Assembly (NCBI RefSeq): GCF_022808175.1
Contig: NZ_JALGBX010000021.1
Coordinates: 118,061 to 182,060 of the forward strand
Reading direction: 5' to 3'
DNA from: Streptomyces sp. AP-93
GTDB lineage: Bacteria > Actinomycetota > Actinomycetes > Streptomycetales > Streptomycetaceae
Length of the DNA: 64,000 bases
Shown: positions 16,810 through 25,684 of the stretch, one piece after another
How the letters are laid out: every line of letters starts with the position of its first letter
Position numbering within the stretch: the stretch's first letter is position 1
Translations under genes and position numbers: made by a program
Notes under the pieces: generated by a model
Told to the model about the DNA's origin: nothing
The model's input: only the letters and a program-made list of their open reading frames with translations
The model's database searches: none

Positions 16810-18515
16810 GCACGCCCATGCCCACGCCGACGCCCACGCCGACGCCGATGCGGGCTGCTGCGCCCGCATCCGGGTCCGCCACCCCCGCCGGCGCCTCCGC
16901 TTCCGCGTCCGCGTCCGCGTCCGTCAACATCACCCCGATCTTCGTCCGCCTCAAGCTGTCCCTCCTGCGCAACGGACTCAAGGGCTCCCCGATGCGCAAG
17001 GCCGCCTACTTCGGCGCCCTCGCCTTCGCGATCTTCATCGCCGTCCTCGCCACGCTCGGTTTCACCGTGCTGCGCGGCAACGCGCACGCCGGCGCGGTCG
17101 TCGTCCTGCTGGCGGCCATCACGGCCCTCTGCTGGACGTTCGTCCCGCTGTTCTTCGCCACCGGCGACGAGACGCTCGACCCGACCCGGCTGGTCATGCT
17201 TCCGCTGCGCCCGCGTCCGCTCGTACGGGCCATGCTGGCCGCCTCGCTCGTCGGCATCGGGCCGCTGTTCACGCTGTGCCTGGCCGTCGGCTCGATGATC
17301 GCCGTCGCCCGGGGCGCGGCGGGCGTGGTGGCCGCCGTACTGGCCGTGCCGCTGCTGCTGGTCGGCTGCGTCGCGCTGGCCCGGGCGGTGGCGACCGCCA
17401 ACGTCCGGCTGCTGACCAGCCGCAAGGGGCGCGACCTCGCGCTGCTCAGCGGCCTGCTGATCGCGATCGGCGCGCAGGTGGCGAACTTCGCCGCCCAGCG
17501 GCTGTTCCAGACCGGCGGCCCGGAGAAGCTGGAGCCGGCCGGGGCCATCGTGCGCTGGCTGCCGCCCGCGACGGCCGTCGGGATGGTGGACTCCGCGAGC
17601 GAGGGCTCGTACGGGGTCGCGGCCGCCCAACTCCTCATCACGGTCGCGGCCCTCGGCCTGGTGCTCTGGTTCTGGGAGCGCAGCCTGACCAAGCTGATGG
17701 TCACCCCTGACGGTTCGACGATCGCGGCCGCCAAGGAGAAGAAGAAGCCGGCGAACGGCGCGGCCGGCGGCGGCTGGTCGCTCCTGCCTGACGACCGTAC
17801 GGGCGCGGCCGCCCAGCGCGTGCTGCGCTACATGGTGCGCGACCCGAAGACCAAGGCGGCGTGGGTATCGGCCCTGGCGCTCGGCCTGATCATCCCGGTC
17901 GCCAACGCCGTCCAGGGCGGCGGCTCGGTGTACCTGGCCTGCTTCGCCTCGGGCATGCTCGGCCTGCAGATGTACAACCAGTTCGGGCAGGACACCTCGG
18001 CGTTCTGGATGGTCGCGCAGACCATTTCGAACACCCGGGACGCGTACGTGGAACTGCGCGCCCGCGCCCTGGCCCTCGCGCTGGTCACCGTGCCCTTCAC
18101 GGCGCTGGTCGCGGTGGTCACGGCGGGCCTGCTCGGCGACTGGTCCGGCCTCCCCGGGGCCCTGGGCCTGGCCCTGGCCCTGCTCGGCTCGATGCTGTGC
18201 ACGGGAGCCCTGGCGTCCGCCCATCTCGCGTACTCGATCCCGACCGACGGCGCCTTCAAGAGCGTCGCCCCGGGCCAGGGTGCCCTGGCCTGGGCGGCCC
18301 TCCTCGGAGGCATGCTCGCCTCGGCACTGATCAGCTCCCCGCTGATCGCCCTGGCGATCTACTTCAGCGCCACGGACGAGCAGTCCCTCGCCTGGATCCT
18401 GCTCCCCCTGGGCGTGGCCTGGGGGACGCTGTCCACCTGGGCCGGCCTGCGCCTCGCGGCCCCGACGGTGGTGCGCAAGCTCCCGGAGATCCTGGTCGCG
18501 GTCAGCAAGGGCTGA
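16806..18515 (+). CDS. ABC transporter permease, multi-span
   Basis: A 569-residue membrane protein. A low-complexity N-terminal tail (TPTPTPTPTP then SASASASAS, about 40 residues) precedes roughly ten to twelve hydrophobic helices, such as YFGALAFAIFIAVLATLGF, VVVLLAAITALCWTFVPLFF and LALALLGSMLCTGALASAHL. A soluble loop with KEKKKPANG lies in the middle. It is the membrane partner of the coupled ATPase upstream, probably working as a homodimer or pseudo-dimer exporter. The substrate cannot be inferred. A strong bidirectional terminator follows at 18544-18594. Confidence 0.9.
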   Translation: MSTPMPTPTPTPTPMRAAAPASGSATPAGASASASASASVNITPIFVRLKLSLLRNGLKGSPMRKAAYFGALAFAIFIAVLATLGFTVLRGNAHAGAVVVLLAAITALCWTFVPLFFATGDETLDPTRLVMLPLRPRPLVRAMLAASLVGIGPLFTLCLAVGSMIAVARGAAGVVAAVLAVPLLLVGCVALARAVATANVRLLTSRKGRDLALLSGLLIAIGAQVANFAAQRLFQTGGPEKLEPAGAIVRWLPPATAVGMVDSASEGSYGVAAAQLLITVAALGLVLWFWERSLTKLMVTPDGSTIAAAKEKKKPANGAAGGGWSLLPDDRTGAAAQRVLRYMVRDPKTKAAWVSALALGLIIPVANAVQGGGSVYLACFASGMLGLQMYNQFGQDTSAFWMVAQTISNTRDAYVELRARALALALVTVPFTALVAVVTAGLLGDWSGLPGALGLALALLGSMLCTGALASAHLAYSIPTDGAFKSVAPGQGALAWAALLGGMLASALISSPLIALAIYFSATDEQSLAWILLPLGVAWGTLSTWAGLRLAAPTVVRKLPEILVAVSKG

Positions 18516-18543
18516 CCGGCCGCGTACCGGCGGAGGCAGCCGA

Positions 18544-18594
18544 AACGGGCCGTGGGCCTCCACTCCCCTGGGGAGCGGAGGCCCACGGCCCGTT
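18544..18594. terminator. Bidirectional terminator, 18-bp perfect stem
   Basis: The arms 18544-18561 and 18577-18594 are perfectly complementary (AACGGGCCGTGGGCCTCC and its partner), with a 15-nt loop. It lies between the convergent ABC permease and Rpf-type genes and probably serves both. Confidence 0.9.
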
Positions 18595-18612
18595 CGCTTG
18601 CGGAGCCGGCGA

Positions 18613-19875
18613 TCAGACGGTCGGGAACTTCGCCGTGAAGGCGTTGCCGACGCTGACCACGTCGTCGAAGCTGCGCTTGCCCGCGCCGAACTCGGAGCCC
18701 GCCATCGCCCGCTTCTTGCCGCCCACGATCTCCCACACCGTGGCGCTGTTCGGGGAGAGCAGCATCGTCCCGTTGGCCGGGGCGGCCTTGGCGGCGGCCG
18801 CGGCCAGCCACCCGCCCGGGGTGCCGAGCAGCGGACGCTTGTCGTAGCCGAAGCCGGTGAACTCGGCGTTGGTCAGGGGGACCGCCACGCCACCGGCCAT
18901 GACATAGACGGTGGAGTCGGCGCCGGAGACCTCCTTGACGATGGAGCCGTTGGGTATCTGCCGGGTCGCCGCGGAGGCCAGCCAGTCGGTCGGAACGCCC
19001 ATCAGGGCCTGCTGGTTGTACCCGTTGGCGGTCCACTCGGAAGCCGAGATGTGCAGCGCCGCACCGTTCACGACCACGTAGCGGGAGGGGTCGTTGCCGG
19101 TCTGGTCCATCACCACGCGGCCGGTCGACACGGTCCGCTGCGCCGCGGCCTGCAGCCAGGCGGTCGGGACGCCGTAGTCGGCACGGAGGTTGTAACCGTT
19201 CTCGGTCCAGTCCGATGCGGAGATCGGCAGCGCGGCACCGTCGATGATCACGTACCGGTTGGCTCCGCCGGCCTGGTCGTGGACCACCGTGCCGGCGGGC
19301 GGGGCGCTCGGCAGCCCATTGAAGGCGTTGGGGTCGATGACCACGACCTTGCCCAGGTCGTAGTGGTCCGGGGCGACGTCCGAGCCGGCCACCGGAACTC
19401 CGGCCCCGGCGATCATCACCCGTACCTCCGGGCCGTTCGGCGACTTCACCAGAGTGCCGCTGGCCAGGGAGGAGGGAGCCGGGTAGGTCGGGGCGGTGGG
19501 GTACGGGTTCGCGTGGTCGGCTCCCAGGCCCGAGGCGGGACCGCAGTGGGGCCAGGCGCCCTGACCCTGCCCGGCCAGGATCTTCTCGCCGATCAGGATC
19601 TGCTGCTGCTTGGTCGCCTGGTCGGCGCGGGCGGCGTACTGCGTACCGCCGAAGGCACGCCAGGTCGGCATGGATATCTGCAGACCGCCGAAGTAGGTCC
19701 CGGTGCGGTCGATGATCTGCCAGTTCCCGCTGGCCTCGCACTGCGCGACCTTGTCCCAGGTCGCCACGGAAGCGGCGGAGGCGGGGGTACTCGCGAGGAG
19801 CGGGGCGGCGAGGGCCAGCAGGGCGGTGGCGGCGGTGGCGAGTGCGGACTTCTTGCGGGCGGCGGCGGAGCGCAT
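18613..19875 (-). CDS. Secreted Rpf-type transglycosylase with C-terminal repeat domain
   Basis: A 420-residue exported protein. The signal peptide ends near ASTPASA (about residue 34). A resuscitation-promoting-factor (lysozyme-like) domain spans about residues 35-115, with TWDKVAQCEASGNWQI containing the catalytic glutamate, then YFGGLQISMPTWRAFGG and a closing cysteine in GAWPHCG. Five repeats of about 57 residues follow, each close to VVMDQ-G-DPSRYVVVNGAALHIS-SEWTANGYN-GVPTDWL, ending in VWEIVGGKKRAMAGSEFG. The repeats match those of the CHAP hydrolase next door and may bind the envelope. It cleaves peptidoglycan during growth or germination. GAGGGA precedes the ATG. Confidence 0.9.
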   Translation of the reverse strand: MRSAAARKKSALATAATALLALAAPLLASTPASAASVATWDKVAQCEASGNWQIIDRTGTYFGGLQISMPTWRAFGGTQYAARADQATKQQQILIGEKILAGQGQGAWPHCGPASGLGADHANPYPTAPTYPAPSSLASGTLVKSPNGPEVRVMIAGAGVPVAGSDVAPDHYDLGKVVVIDPNAFNGLPSAPPAGTVVHDQAGGANRYVIIDGAALPISASDWTENGYNLRADYGVPTAWLQAAAQRTVSTGRVVMDQTGNDPSRYVVVNGAALHISASEWTANGYNQQALMGVPTDWLASAATRQIPNGSIVKEVSGADSTVYVMAGGVAVPLTNAEFTGFGYDKRPLLGTPGGWLAAAAAKAAPANGTMLLSPNSATVWEIVGGKKRAMAGSEFGAGKRSFDDVVSVGNAFTAKFPTV

Positions 19876-19928
19876 CGGAATTCCCTCGGGCAGCAGGTCT
19901 GGGTGTCGGCGGCGGAGCGGCCGGGACC

Positions 19929-19960
19929 GAGCCGCCCGGCTGTTTCGGGCCGGGCGGCTC
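19929..19960 (-). terminator. Hairpin terminator after the CHAP gene
   Basis: GAGCCGCCCGGC (19929-19940) pairs with GCCGGGCGGCTC (19949-19960) around an 8-nt loop. It lies about 90 bp downstream of the CHAP hydrolase stop and upstream of the Rpf gene, both on the minus strand. This suggests separate transcripts. Confidence 0.75.
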
Positions 19961-20040
19961 AGGGGCGGTGCTCAGTGGTGGTGCTCAGCGGTGGCGCTCA
20001 CTGGAGGCACTCACGGGTGGTGCTCAGCGGTGGCGCTGGA
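19961..20040. repeat. Short tandem repeat between the two hydrolase genes
   Basis: Several degenerate copies of GGTGGTGCTCAGCGGTGGCGCT occur between the CHAP stop and its terminator. They are non-coding on the strand of the genes. Confidence 0.6.
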
Positions 20041-20051
20041 AGCGACCGGGA

Positions 20052-21680
20052 TCAGGCGGTCGGGAACTTCGCCGTGAAGGCGCTGCCGACACCGACGACA
20101 TCGGCGAAGCTGCGCTTGCCGGCGCCGAACTCGGTGGCCGCCATCGCCCGCTTCTTGCCGCCCACGATCTCCCACACCGTGGCGTCGCCCGCCGACTTGA
20201 TCATCGTGCCGTTGGCGGGGGCCGCCTTGGTCACGGCCGTGTTCAGCCATGCGGCGGGGGCACCTTCCAGGGGGCGCTGGTCGTAGCCGAAGCCGGTGAA
20301 GTCCGCGCTGGTCAGCGGAGCGGCGACGCCACCCGCCATGACGTAGACCGAGGCGGAGGACCCGGAGGCGTCCTTGACGATGGTGCCGTTGGCGACCTGC
20401 TTGGTCACCGCGGAGCCGAGCCATCCACCGGGGACGCCCATGAGGGACAGCTTGTCGAAGCCGACGCTGGTCCACTCGGTGGCGGAGATGCCCACCGGGG
20501 TGCCACCGACCATGACGTAGCGGGAGGAGTCGGTACCCGACTGGTTCATGACGACCGTGCCGGCCTGGAGCGGCTTGGCGACGACGCCCTTGAGCCATTC
20601 GGCCGGAACGCCCATCAGGGTCTGCTCGTTGTAATCGTTGGCCGTCCACTCCGTGGCCGAGATGTGCAGCGCCGAGCCGGCGACCATGACGTAGCGGGAC
20701 GGGTCGGTGCCCGACTGGTCCATCACCACGATGCCGGTCGCCACTGTGCGCTGGGCGGCAGCCTTCAGCCATGCGGTCGGAACGCCCATGTCGGCACGGG
20801 TGTTGTAGCCGCCGGCGACCCAGTCCGCACCGCCGATCTTGAGCGCGGCGTCACCGATGATCACGTACCGGTCCGCACCGCCGGCCTGGTCGTGGACCAC
20901 GGTGCCCGACGGCGGGGCGCTCGACAGGGACCGGAAGGCCTGGTCGTCGATGGTGACGACCTTGCTCAGGTCGTACTTGCCGGGAGTGACGTCGGAGCCC
21001 GCCACCGCGAGACCGGCTCCCTTGATCATCACCTTGACGGACGGGCTGCTCGCCGACTTCACGAGCGTGCCTTCGGCCAGCGAGGCCGGGTTCGGGAGGG
21101 AGGGCGTCGAGCTGCCGGCCGGGGACACGTAGCCGCTGATCGTCTGACCGAAGGGCCGGTCACCCACGTGCCAGTTGGTGGTGGGGTAGGTGCTGACGTG
21201 GCCCGGGCGGCTGCCCTGGTTGCCACCGGTGATGGTGACCGTGTTCCCGGATATCGCGGTCACCAGGGCCACGTGGTCGGCGTAGTTGCTGCCGTTGTAG
21301 TTGTAGACCACCGCGTCACCGACGTGCGGCGTGCTGGAGATCGTCCCGTACTTCTTGCCGTAGTCCATGAAGCTGGCCGCACGGTCGTCCAGGCTGGCCA
21401 GACCCGTGACCCCGTTGCGGGACCAGACCCAGCCGGCGAAGTCGGCGCACCAGGCATGGGCCGTGACGCCGCCGCTGCAGCTGTTGGTCTGGTTGGGGCC
21501 GCCATCGTAACCACCGTGCGCACAGGCTCCGTTGCCGTTCTCGGCACGGGCGGTGGCGGAGATTCCGTCGGTCAGCGGCGAGGCACTGGCCGGGTTGGCG
21601 ACCACCATGGTGAACGCCGTCGCCGCCAGGGCGGAGGTGGAGGCGATGCGAATGGCGATGGTCTTGATGGTGCGGGACAT
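20052..21680 (-). CDS. Secreted CHAP-domain cell-wall hydrolase with C-terminal repeat domain
   Basis: A 542-residue exported protein. The signal peptide ends near VVANPASA (about residue 33). The CHAP amidase/endopeptidase domain spans about residues 40-195, with the catalytic cysteine in AHAWCADFAGWVW, the histidine in NYADHVALVT, and DAVVYNYNG. The C-terminal part has six repeats of about 57 residues of the same type as the Rpf-type neighbour, which has five; the extra unit contains SGTDSSRYVMVGGTPVGIS. It probably cleaves peptidoglycan cross-links outside the cell. AGGAG precedes the ATG. A dyad CTGCGGATTCCGCAG lies 40 bp upstream. Confidence 0.9.
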   Translation of the reverse strand: MSRTIKTIAIRIASTSALAATAFTMVVANPASASPLTDGISATARAENGNGACAHGGYDGGPNQTNSCSGGVTAHAWCADFAGWVWSRNGVTGLASLDDRAASFMDYGKKYGTISSTPHVGDAVVYNYNGSNYADHVALVTAISGNTVTITGGNQGSRPGHVSTYPTTNWHVGDRPFGQTISGYVSPAGSSTPSLPNPASLAEGTLVKSASSPSVKVMIKGAGLAVAGSDVTPGKYDLSKVVTIDDQAFRSLSSAPPSGTVVHDQAGGADRYVIIGDAALKIGGADWVAGGYNTRADMGVPTAWLKAAAQRTVATGIVVMDQSGTDPSRYVMVAGSALHISATEWTANDYNEQTLMGVPAEWLKGVVAKPLQAGTVVMNQSGTDSSRYVMVGGTPVGISATEWTSVGFDKLSLMGVPGGWLGSAVTKQVANGTIVKDASGSSASVYVMAGGVAAPLTSADFTGFGYDQRPLEGAPAAWLNTAVTKAAPANGTMIKSAGDATVWEIVGGKKRAMAATEFGAGKRSFADVVGVGSAFTAKFPTA

Positions 21681-22037
21681 GGCGAAGCTCCTGATGGCGT
21701 GAAAGGAAGTGTGGTGTCGCTGCGGATTCCGCAGACGGGCCTGGTGAGGGCCGAAGAGTGGGGGCGCGCCGGCCGGGCGGTGGGACGGCTGCCCTGCAGG
21801 AGCAGCTGTCAGGCCGGTGGATGCGGCGCGCGGTGGTGCGGTCGGGCGGGTCAGGCGGTTCTGCGGTCTTGCGGTCGGGCGGTCTTACGGTCGGGCGGTC
21901 TTACGGTCGGGCGGTCTTACGGTCGGGCGGTCTTACGGTCGGGCGGTCCTGCGTCCTGCGTCCTGCGTCCTGCGGTGAAGTTCGTGGGCCGCGGCGGGGT
22001 GGCGCTGAAGGCGCTGCTCCCCCGGCGGCGGGGCCAG
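21681..22037. other. Intergenic region upstream of the CHAP gene
   Basis: This 357-bp stretch contains no gene I can support. It holds the perfect dyad CTGCGGATTCCGCAG (21720-21734, 40 bp before the CHAP start) and the minisatellite at 21873-21973. I looked for the conserved core of the c-di-AMP (ydaO-type) riboswitch known upstream of some Streptomyces hydrolase genes and did not recognise it. Confidence 0.5.
21873..21973. repeat. Minisatellites: 16-bp unit, then 7-bp unit
   Basis: GGTCGGGCGGTCTTAC is repeated exactly four times (21873-21936). A fifth, variant copy runs into four copies of GTCCTGC. The array lies between the small secreted-protein gene and the CHAP gene. Confidence 0.85.
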
Positions 22038-22214
22038 TTACTGCCAGCCAGTGGTGAGCTTGCCGACGGGCGCGGTCTGCCAGCCGGTGGTCGCGGTGAT
22101 GCGGGTCTCGTCGGTGGTGGTGGTGGCGGTGAACTGGCCGGCCAGAACCGGGGTGATCGCGGCGAGGGCGAGAGTGGTGACCGCGGCGGCCTTGGCGAGG
22201 CGGGTGCGAAGCAT
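22038..22214 (-). CDS. Small secreted protein
   Basis: A 58-residue peptide: MLRTRLAKAAAVTTLALAAI is a classic Sec signal, probably cleaved near PVLA. It leaves about 30 residues rich in threonine with two tryptophans (ITATTGWQTAPVGKLTTGWQ). The sense strand carries AAAGGACC before the ATG. There are no cysteines. I do not recognise the family. It lies upstream of the CHAP hydrolase on the same strand, and co-expression is possible. Confidence 0.6.
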   Translation of the reverse strand: MLRTRLAKAAAVTTLALAAITPVLAGQFTATTTTDETRITATTGWQTAPVGKLTTGWQ

Positions 22215-22361
22215 GGGAGTGGTCCTTTGCGAAAGCTGGGATGAGCGGCCTTTTCCGGTCTCACGTCCCGCGGTGACGTTTCCTCCGGTGTTGCCTTCGG
22301 GGCGGTGTTCCCTTCCGGCGATCACTACTTTCGTCGCAGGTCACGGCGGGTGGAAGGGGTT

Positions 22362-22748
22362 TCAGCTGGACGGAACCGGACCTGGACCGTTCCGTCCAGC
22401 ACGTCCGGAAGCGGCCGCCAGGAGGTGCTCGTAGTACGGCGTGACCAGAGGTGCGCCGACGCGCCCGACCGTCCAGCCCCACAGGGCCGGCACTTCCTCG
22501 AAGGCGCGGCGGCACAGCGCCTCCGTACGCCGTTCCGCCTCGTTCAGGCTGTCCGCGAGCAGATAGACGCCGAGGGTCGGATCCGGCAGGGCGTGCGGAT
22601 GCGCGGAAACGTGCTCCACCGGGCCACAGGCGCCGGCACCGGCACCGGCAGCACTGGCGCCGGCAAAGGCGCGAATGAGTTCGCCTGCGTGCGGCGGGAG
22701 TTGGGTGCCGGGCTCGGGAGCGCGGAGGGCCGCGTGAACGAGGTACAT
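22362..22748 (-). CDS. Hypothetical protein, divergent from a LuxR regulator
   Basis: A 128-residue soluble protein beginning MYLVHAALRAPEPGT, with GVYLLADSLNEAERRTEALC and VTPYYEHLLA. It looks like an alpha/beta domain of a Streptomyces-restricted family that often neighbours LuxR-type genes. GTGGAG precedes the ATG; a GTG at 22757 is an alternative. The alanine-rich centre is low complexity. It shares a 163-bp divergent promoter region with the regulator. Function unknown. Confidence 0.65.
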   Translation of the reverse strand: MYLVHAALRAPEPGTQLPPHAGELIRAFAGASAAGAGAGACGPVEHVSAHPHALPDPTLGVYLLADSLNEAERRTEALCRRAFEEVPALWGWTVGRVGAPLVTPYYEHLLAAASGRAGRNGPGPVPSS

Positions 22749-22911
22749 GCACTCCACGATCCCGAATTCTTCACTTCGGGCATATGACTTGAACGTGGAC
22801 TGTTCGGGCCATGGCCGGAAGCGGCCAAGGACCGCTTGGTCCCTCGCTGGACACCGCGTGCGATGATCTTCGGACCCTGATTCACGGGGGTACACAGGGG
22901 GGGGAACCGCT

Positions 22912-23913
22912 GTGCTTGCAACGCTTGGCCTCGACGCGACCGCCGAGGCCGTTTACCGCGCCATGCTCGCGCACCCGCGCGACGGAGTGCGTGCTCTTGC
23001 CGGCCGTCTCGGCGTATCCGAGGCAGACATCCGCAACAGTCTGGACCTGCTCAGCGAGCTGGCCCTGCTCCGCCCGTCCTACGAACGGGAGGGAGAGCTC
23101 CACGCCGTCCCACCCGAGGTCGGCATGGAGATCCTGATGGCCCGCCAGCAGGCGGAGCTCGCGGCCCAGCAACTGCGCATCGAGTCGTCGCGCGCGGCCG
23201 CCGCCCAGCTGATCGCGGAGTTCGCCGATCTGAGCCCGGCCGCCCCCAGCCCAGGCGTCGAGCAGCTGGTGGGCCTGGACGAGATACGGACCCGGATCAC
23301 CGGGTTGGCGCACGGGGTCCGGTCCGAGCTGATGACGTTCGCACCCGGCGGGGGGCAGCGGCCGGACACTCAGGAGGCCTCGAAGGCGAACGACCTCGCA
23401 CTGCTGGGCCGCGGCGTGCGGATGCGCACCCTGTACCAGGACAGCGTGCGCAACAGCCAGATCACCGTGGCCTACGCGACGTGGCTGGGCGAGCTCGGCG
23501 GGGAGGTGCGCACCGCCCCCGACCTGCCGACCCGGCTGATGATCTTCGACAGGACCACCGCCGTCATCCCGGTCAGCAGCGAAGACAGTGGGGCGGGCGC
23601 GGTGGTCCTCACCGGCCAGGGAACTCTGACGGCGCTGTGCGCACTCTTCGAGAACGTCTGGTCGGCGGCGCGGCCCCTGGGCAGCACCCCCGAGGAGCGT
23701 GACGAGGGGGGCGGGCTCAGCCCGCAGGAGACCACGGTGATCCGCCTGCTGGCGCAGGGCCTGACCGACGAGGCGATCGCCAAACGGCTCGCGGTCTCGC
23801 CGCGCACGGCCCGCCGGCTGGCCAACGGGCTGATGGAACGGCTGGGCGCCGCGAGCCGGTTCGAGTTCGGCGTCCGCGCGGTCCAGCGGGGCTGGCTCCC
23901 CGGCACGGAGTAG
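22912..23913 (+). CDS. LuxR-family transcriptional regulator with TrmB-like N-terminal domain
   Basis: A 333-residue protein. Residues 1-70 form a winged-helix/TrmB-like module (EAVYRAMLAHPRDGVRALAG, SEADIRNSLDLLSELALL). A central PLD/TrmB-sensor-like region (LMTFAPGGG; MRTLYQDSVRNS) and a C-terminal LuxR HTH follow (LSPQETTVIRLLAQGLTDE and AIAKRLAVSPRTARRL). Such proteins regulate secondary metabolism or morphology in Streptomyces. GGGGGG lies just before the GTG. The divergent hypothetical gene at 22362 is the likeliest local target. Confidence 0.85.
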   Translation: MLATLGLDATAEAVYRAMLAHPRDGVRALAGRLGVSEADIRNSLDLLSELALLRPSYEREGELHAVPPEVGMEILMARQQAELAAQQLRIESSRAAAAQLIAEFADLSPAAPSPGVEQLVGLDEIRTRITGLAHGVRSELMTFAPGGGQRPDTQEASKANDLALLGRGVRMRTLYQDSVRNSQITVAYATWLGELGGEVRTAPDLPTRLMIFDRTTAVIPVSSEDSGAGAVVLTGQGTLTALCALFENVWSAARPLGSTPEERDEGGGLSPQETTVIRLLAQGLTDEAIAKRLAVSPRTARRLANGLMERLGAASRFEFGVRAVQRGWLPGTE

Positions 23914-23988
23914 CGCTGAACGCGGGACGGGTGCCCGGCCCGTGGGCGCCGGGCACCCCCTCGGCCGCTCCCGTCGATGAGCACGGCT

Positions 23989-24573
23989 CTAAAGATGAGC
24001 ACGGCTCTCAAGCTGTGGAGCCAGTGCGGCGTCCGCCTCGGCGAGGGCCGAGGCGCCCGCGCTCAGGGAGTCGTAGACGAAGTGGACGACTGCCTCCTCG
24101 ATGCCGCAGTACTGCGAGATGCCGACGCGCAGGAGGCGGTCCACCGGCTCGTCCCAGCCGAGCTCCTTGAACTTCGCCTCCGGGTAGCTCACCAGCGGGA
24201 TCCAGACCATCCGCTTGCCCTTCAGGAGCGGGTGGCTGCGGCCGTAGGCGAAGCCGTTGTTCCAGACCCGGTCGATCCAGCCCTTCAGGATGGCCGGGAG
24301 GCCGAACCACCAGAGCGGGAAGACCACCACGAGGATCTCGGCGGCCGCGATCCGGTCCATGTGGGCCCGGGTCTCGGCGGAGTACTCCTTGTCGGGGTCC
24401 GACCAGTCCGGTTCGTCCTCGGCGCCCATCCGGGGGTCGAAGCCCTCGGCGTGCAGGTCGAGCACGTCGACCGTGTGGCCGTCGGCCTCCAGCCGGGCCA
24501 CGGCGCGGCGGGCGAGCTGGGCGGTCAGGGAATCGCCGCGGGGGTGGGCCAGGACGACCAGGGCGGCGCTCAT
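23989..24573 (-). CDS. NAD(P)H oxidoreductase, flavodoxin-like fold
   Basis: A 194-residue protein of the quinone reductase/MdaB/KefF group: LVVLAHPRGDSLTAQLAR at the N terminus, LVVVFPLWWFGLPAILKGWI with the FMN-contacting WWFGLP, and NNGFAYGRSHPLLKGKRMVW. It reduces quinones or similar electrophiles with NAD(P)H. Its start overlaps the stop of the upstream oxidoreductase (ATGA), so they form a detoxification-type operon. At its 3' end an 18-bp direct repeat (ATGAGCACGGCTCT twice, 23977-24010) overlaps the stop, suggesting a small tandem duplication trimmed or extended the C terminus. Confidence 0.9.
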   Translation of the reverse strand: MSAALVVLAHPRGDSLTAQLARRAVARLEADGHTVDVLDLHAEGFDPRMGAEDEPDWSDPDKEYSAETRAHMDRIAAAEILVVVFPLWWFGLPAILKGWIDRVWNNGFAYGRSHPLLKGKRMVWIPLVSYPEAKFKELGWDEPVDRLLRVGISQYCGIEEAVVHFVYDSLSAGASALAEADAALAPQLESRAHL

Positions 24574-25658
24574 CGGGCATCGGTGGTGAGGGCGGAGACG
24601 CTCGCGGTGGCGGTCTCCGGGGAGAGGCGGACCAGCATCTTGCCGGTGTTCGCGCCGCGCATCATGCCGAGGAAGGCCTCCGGGGCGTGCTCGATGCCCT
24701 CGACGACGGTCTCCTCCGTGCGCAGGCTGCCGTCCGCCAGCCATCCCGCGGCCCGGCCGATCCACTCCGGGAACAGGTCGAAGTGGCTGGAGACGAGCAT
24801 CCCGCGCAGGGTCACCTCGCGGGCCGCGGCCTGGAAGAGGTTGTCCGGGCCCACCGCCGGAGCGGTGGCGTTGTAGCCGCTGATCGCGCCGACCATGGCG
24901 ATCCGCCCGCCCTGGCGCATCGCGCCGATGGCCGCCTGGAGGTGGTCGCCGCCGACCGCGTCGAGGTAGACGTCGATACCCTCGGGGGCCGCCTCGGCGA
25001 GCTGGCCGGCCAGGTCGCCCTGGCGGTAGTCCACGGCCGCGTCGTAGCCGAAGCGGTCCAGCAGCTTCTTCGTCTTCAGCGGGCCGCCCGCCGAACCGAT
25101 CACCCGGGAGGCGCCCAGGCGCCGCGCAAGCTGCCCGGCGACGCTGCCGACCGCGCCGGCGGCGGCGGAGACGAAGACGACGTCGCCCTCCTTGACCGGG
25201 GCGGTGCGGGTCAGCGCCGCGTACGCCGTCAGGCCCGTGGTGCCGAGCGGACCGAGGTACGAGGACTGCGAGGCGATCGCGGGATCCACGACGGTGGCGG
25301 CGGCCGCGTCGAGGACCGCGTACTCCCGCCAGCCGAGGAAGTGCGAGACGGTCGCCCCGACCGGCACCGCCGCGGAGCGGGAGGCGACGACCTCGCCGAT
25401 CGCGCTGCCTTCGAGGGCCGCGCCGAGGGCGAAGGGCGGGATGTAGGAGGGTGCGTCGTCCATCCGGCCCCGCATGTACGGATCCACGGACATCCAGGTG
25501 TTGCGGACCAGGATCTGCCCTTGGGCGGGCTCCGGGACCTCGGTGGCGACCAGGTCGAAGTGGTGCGGGCCCGGTTCGCCCACGGGGCGGGCGGCGAGGC
25601 GGATCTCGCGGGAGAGGGGGCTCGTGGTGGCGGCGGTCGTGGTCATGGTCGTGGTCAT
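24570..25658 (-). CDS. NADP-dependent oxidoreductase, MDR family
   Basis: A 362-residue medium-chain dehydrogenase/reductase of the leukotriene B4 dehydrogenase/curcumin reductase type: VPEPAQGQILVRNTWMSVDP, the cofactor-binding VFVSAAAGAVGSVAGQLARR, and MRGRMDD. It reduces alkenals and enones with NADPH and has no zinc ligands. The start is repeat-like (MTTTMTTTAATT). AAGGAA lies upstream. It is coupled to the flavodoxin-fold reductase downstream and divergent from the AfsR-like regulator. A TetR-type dyad in the promoter at 25685-25704 is the likely control site. Confidence 0.9.
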   Translation of the reverse strand: MTTTMTTTAATTSPLSREIRLAARPVGEPGPHHFDLVATEVPEPAQGQILVRNTWMSVDPYMRGRMDDAPSYIPPFALGAALEGSAIGEVVASRSAAVPVGATVSHFLGWREYAVLDAAAATVVDPAIASQSSYLGPLGTTGLTAYAALTRTAPVKEGDVVFVSAAAGAVGSVAGQLARRLGASRVIGSAGGPLKTKKLLDRFGYDAAVDYRQGDLAGQLAEAAPEGIDVYLDAVGGDHLQAAIGAMRQGGRIAMVGAISGYNATAPAVGPDNLFQAAAREVTLRGMLVSSHFDLFPEWIGRAAGWLADGSLRTEETVVEGIEHAPEAFLGMMRGANTGKMLVRLSPETATASVSALTTDAR

Positions 25659-25684
25659 CCGACTGTTCCTTCCGGTGTGTTGCC

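Noticed and set aside
19876..22037. c-di-AMP (ydaO) riboswitch upstream of the cell-wall hydrolases
   Set aside because: Such switches precede some Streptomyces hydrolase genes, but I could not find the conserved core in either upstream region.
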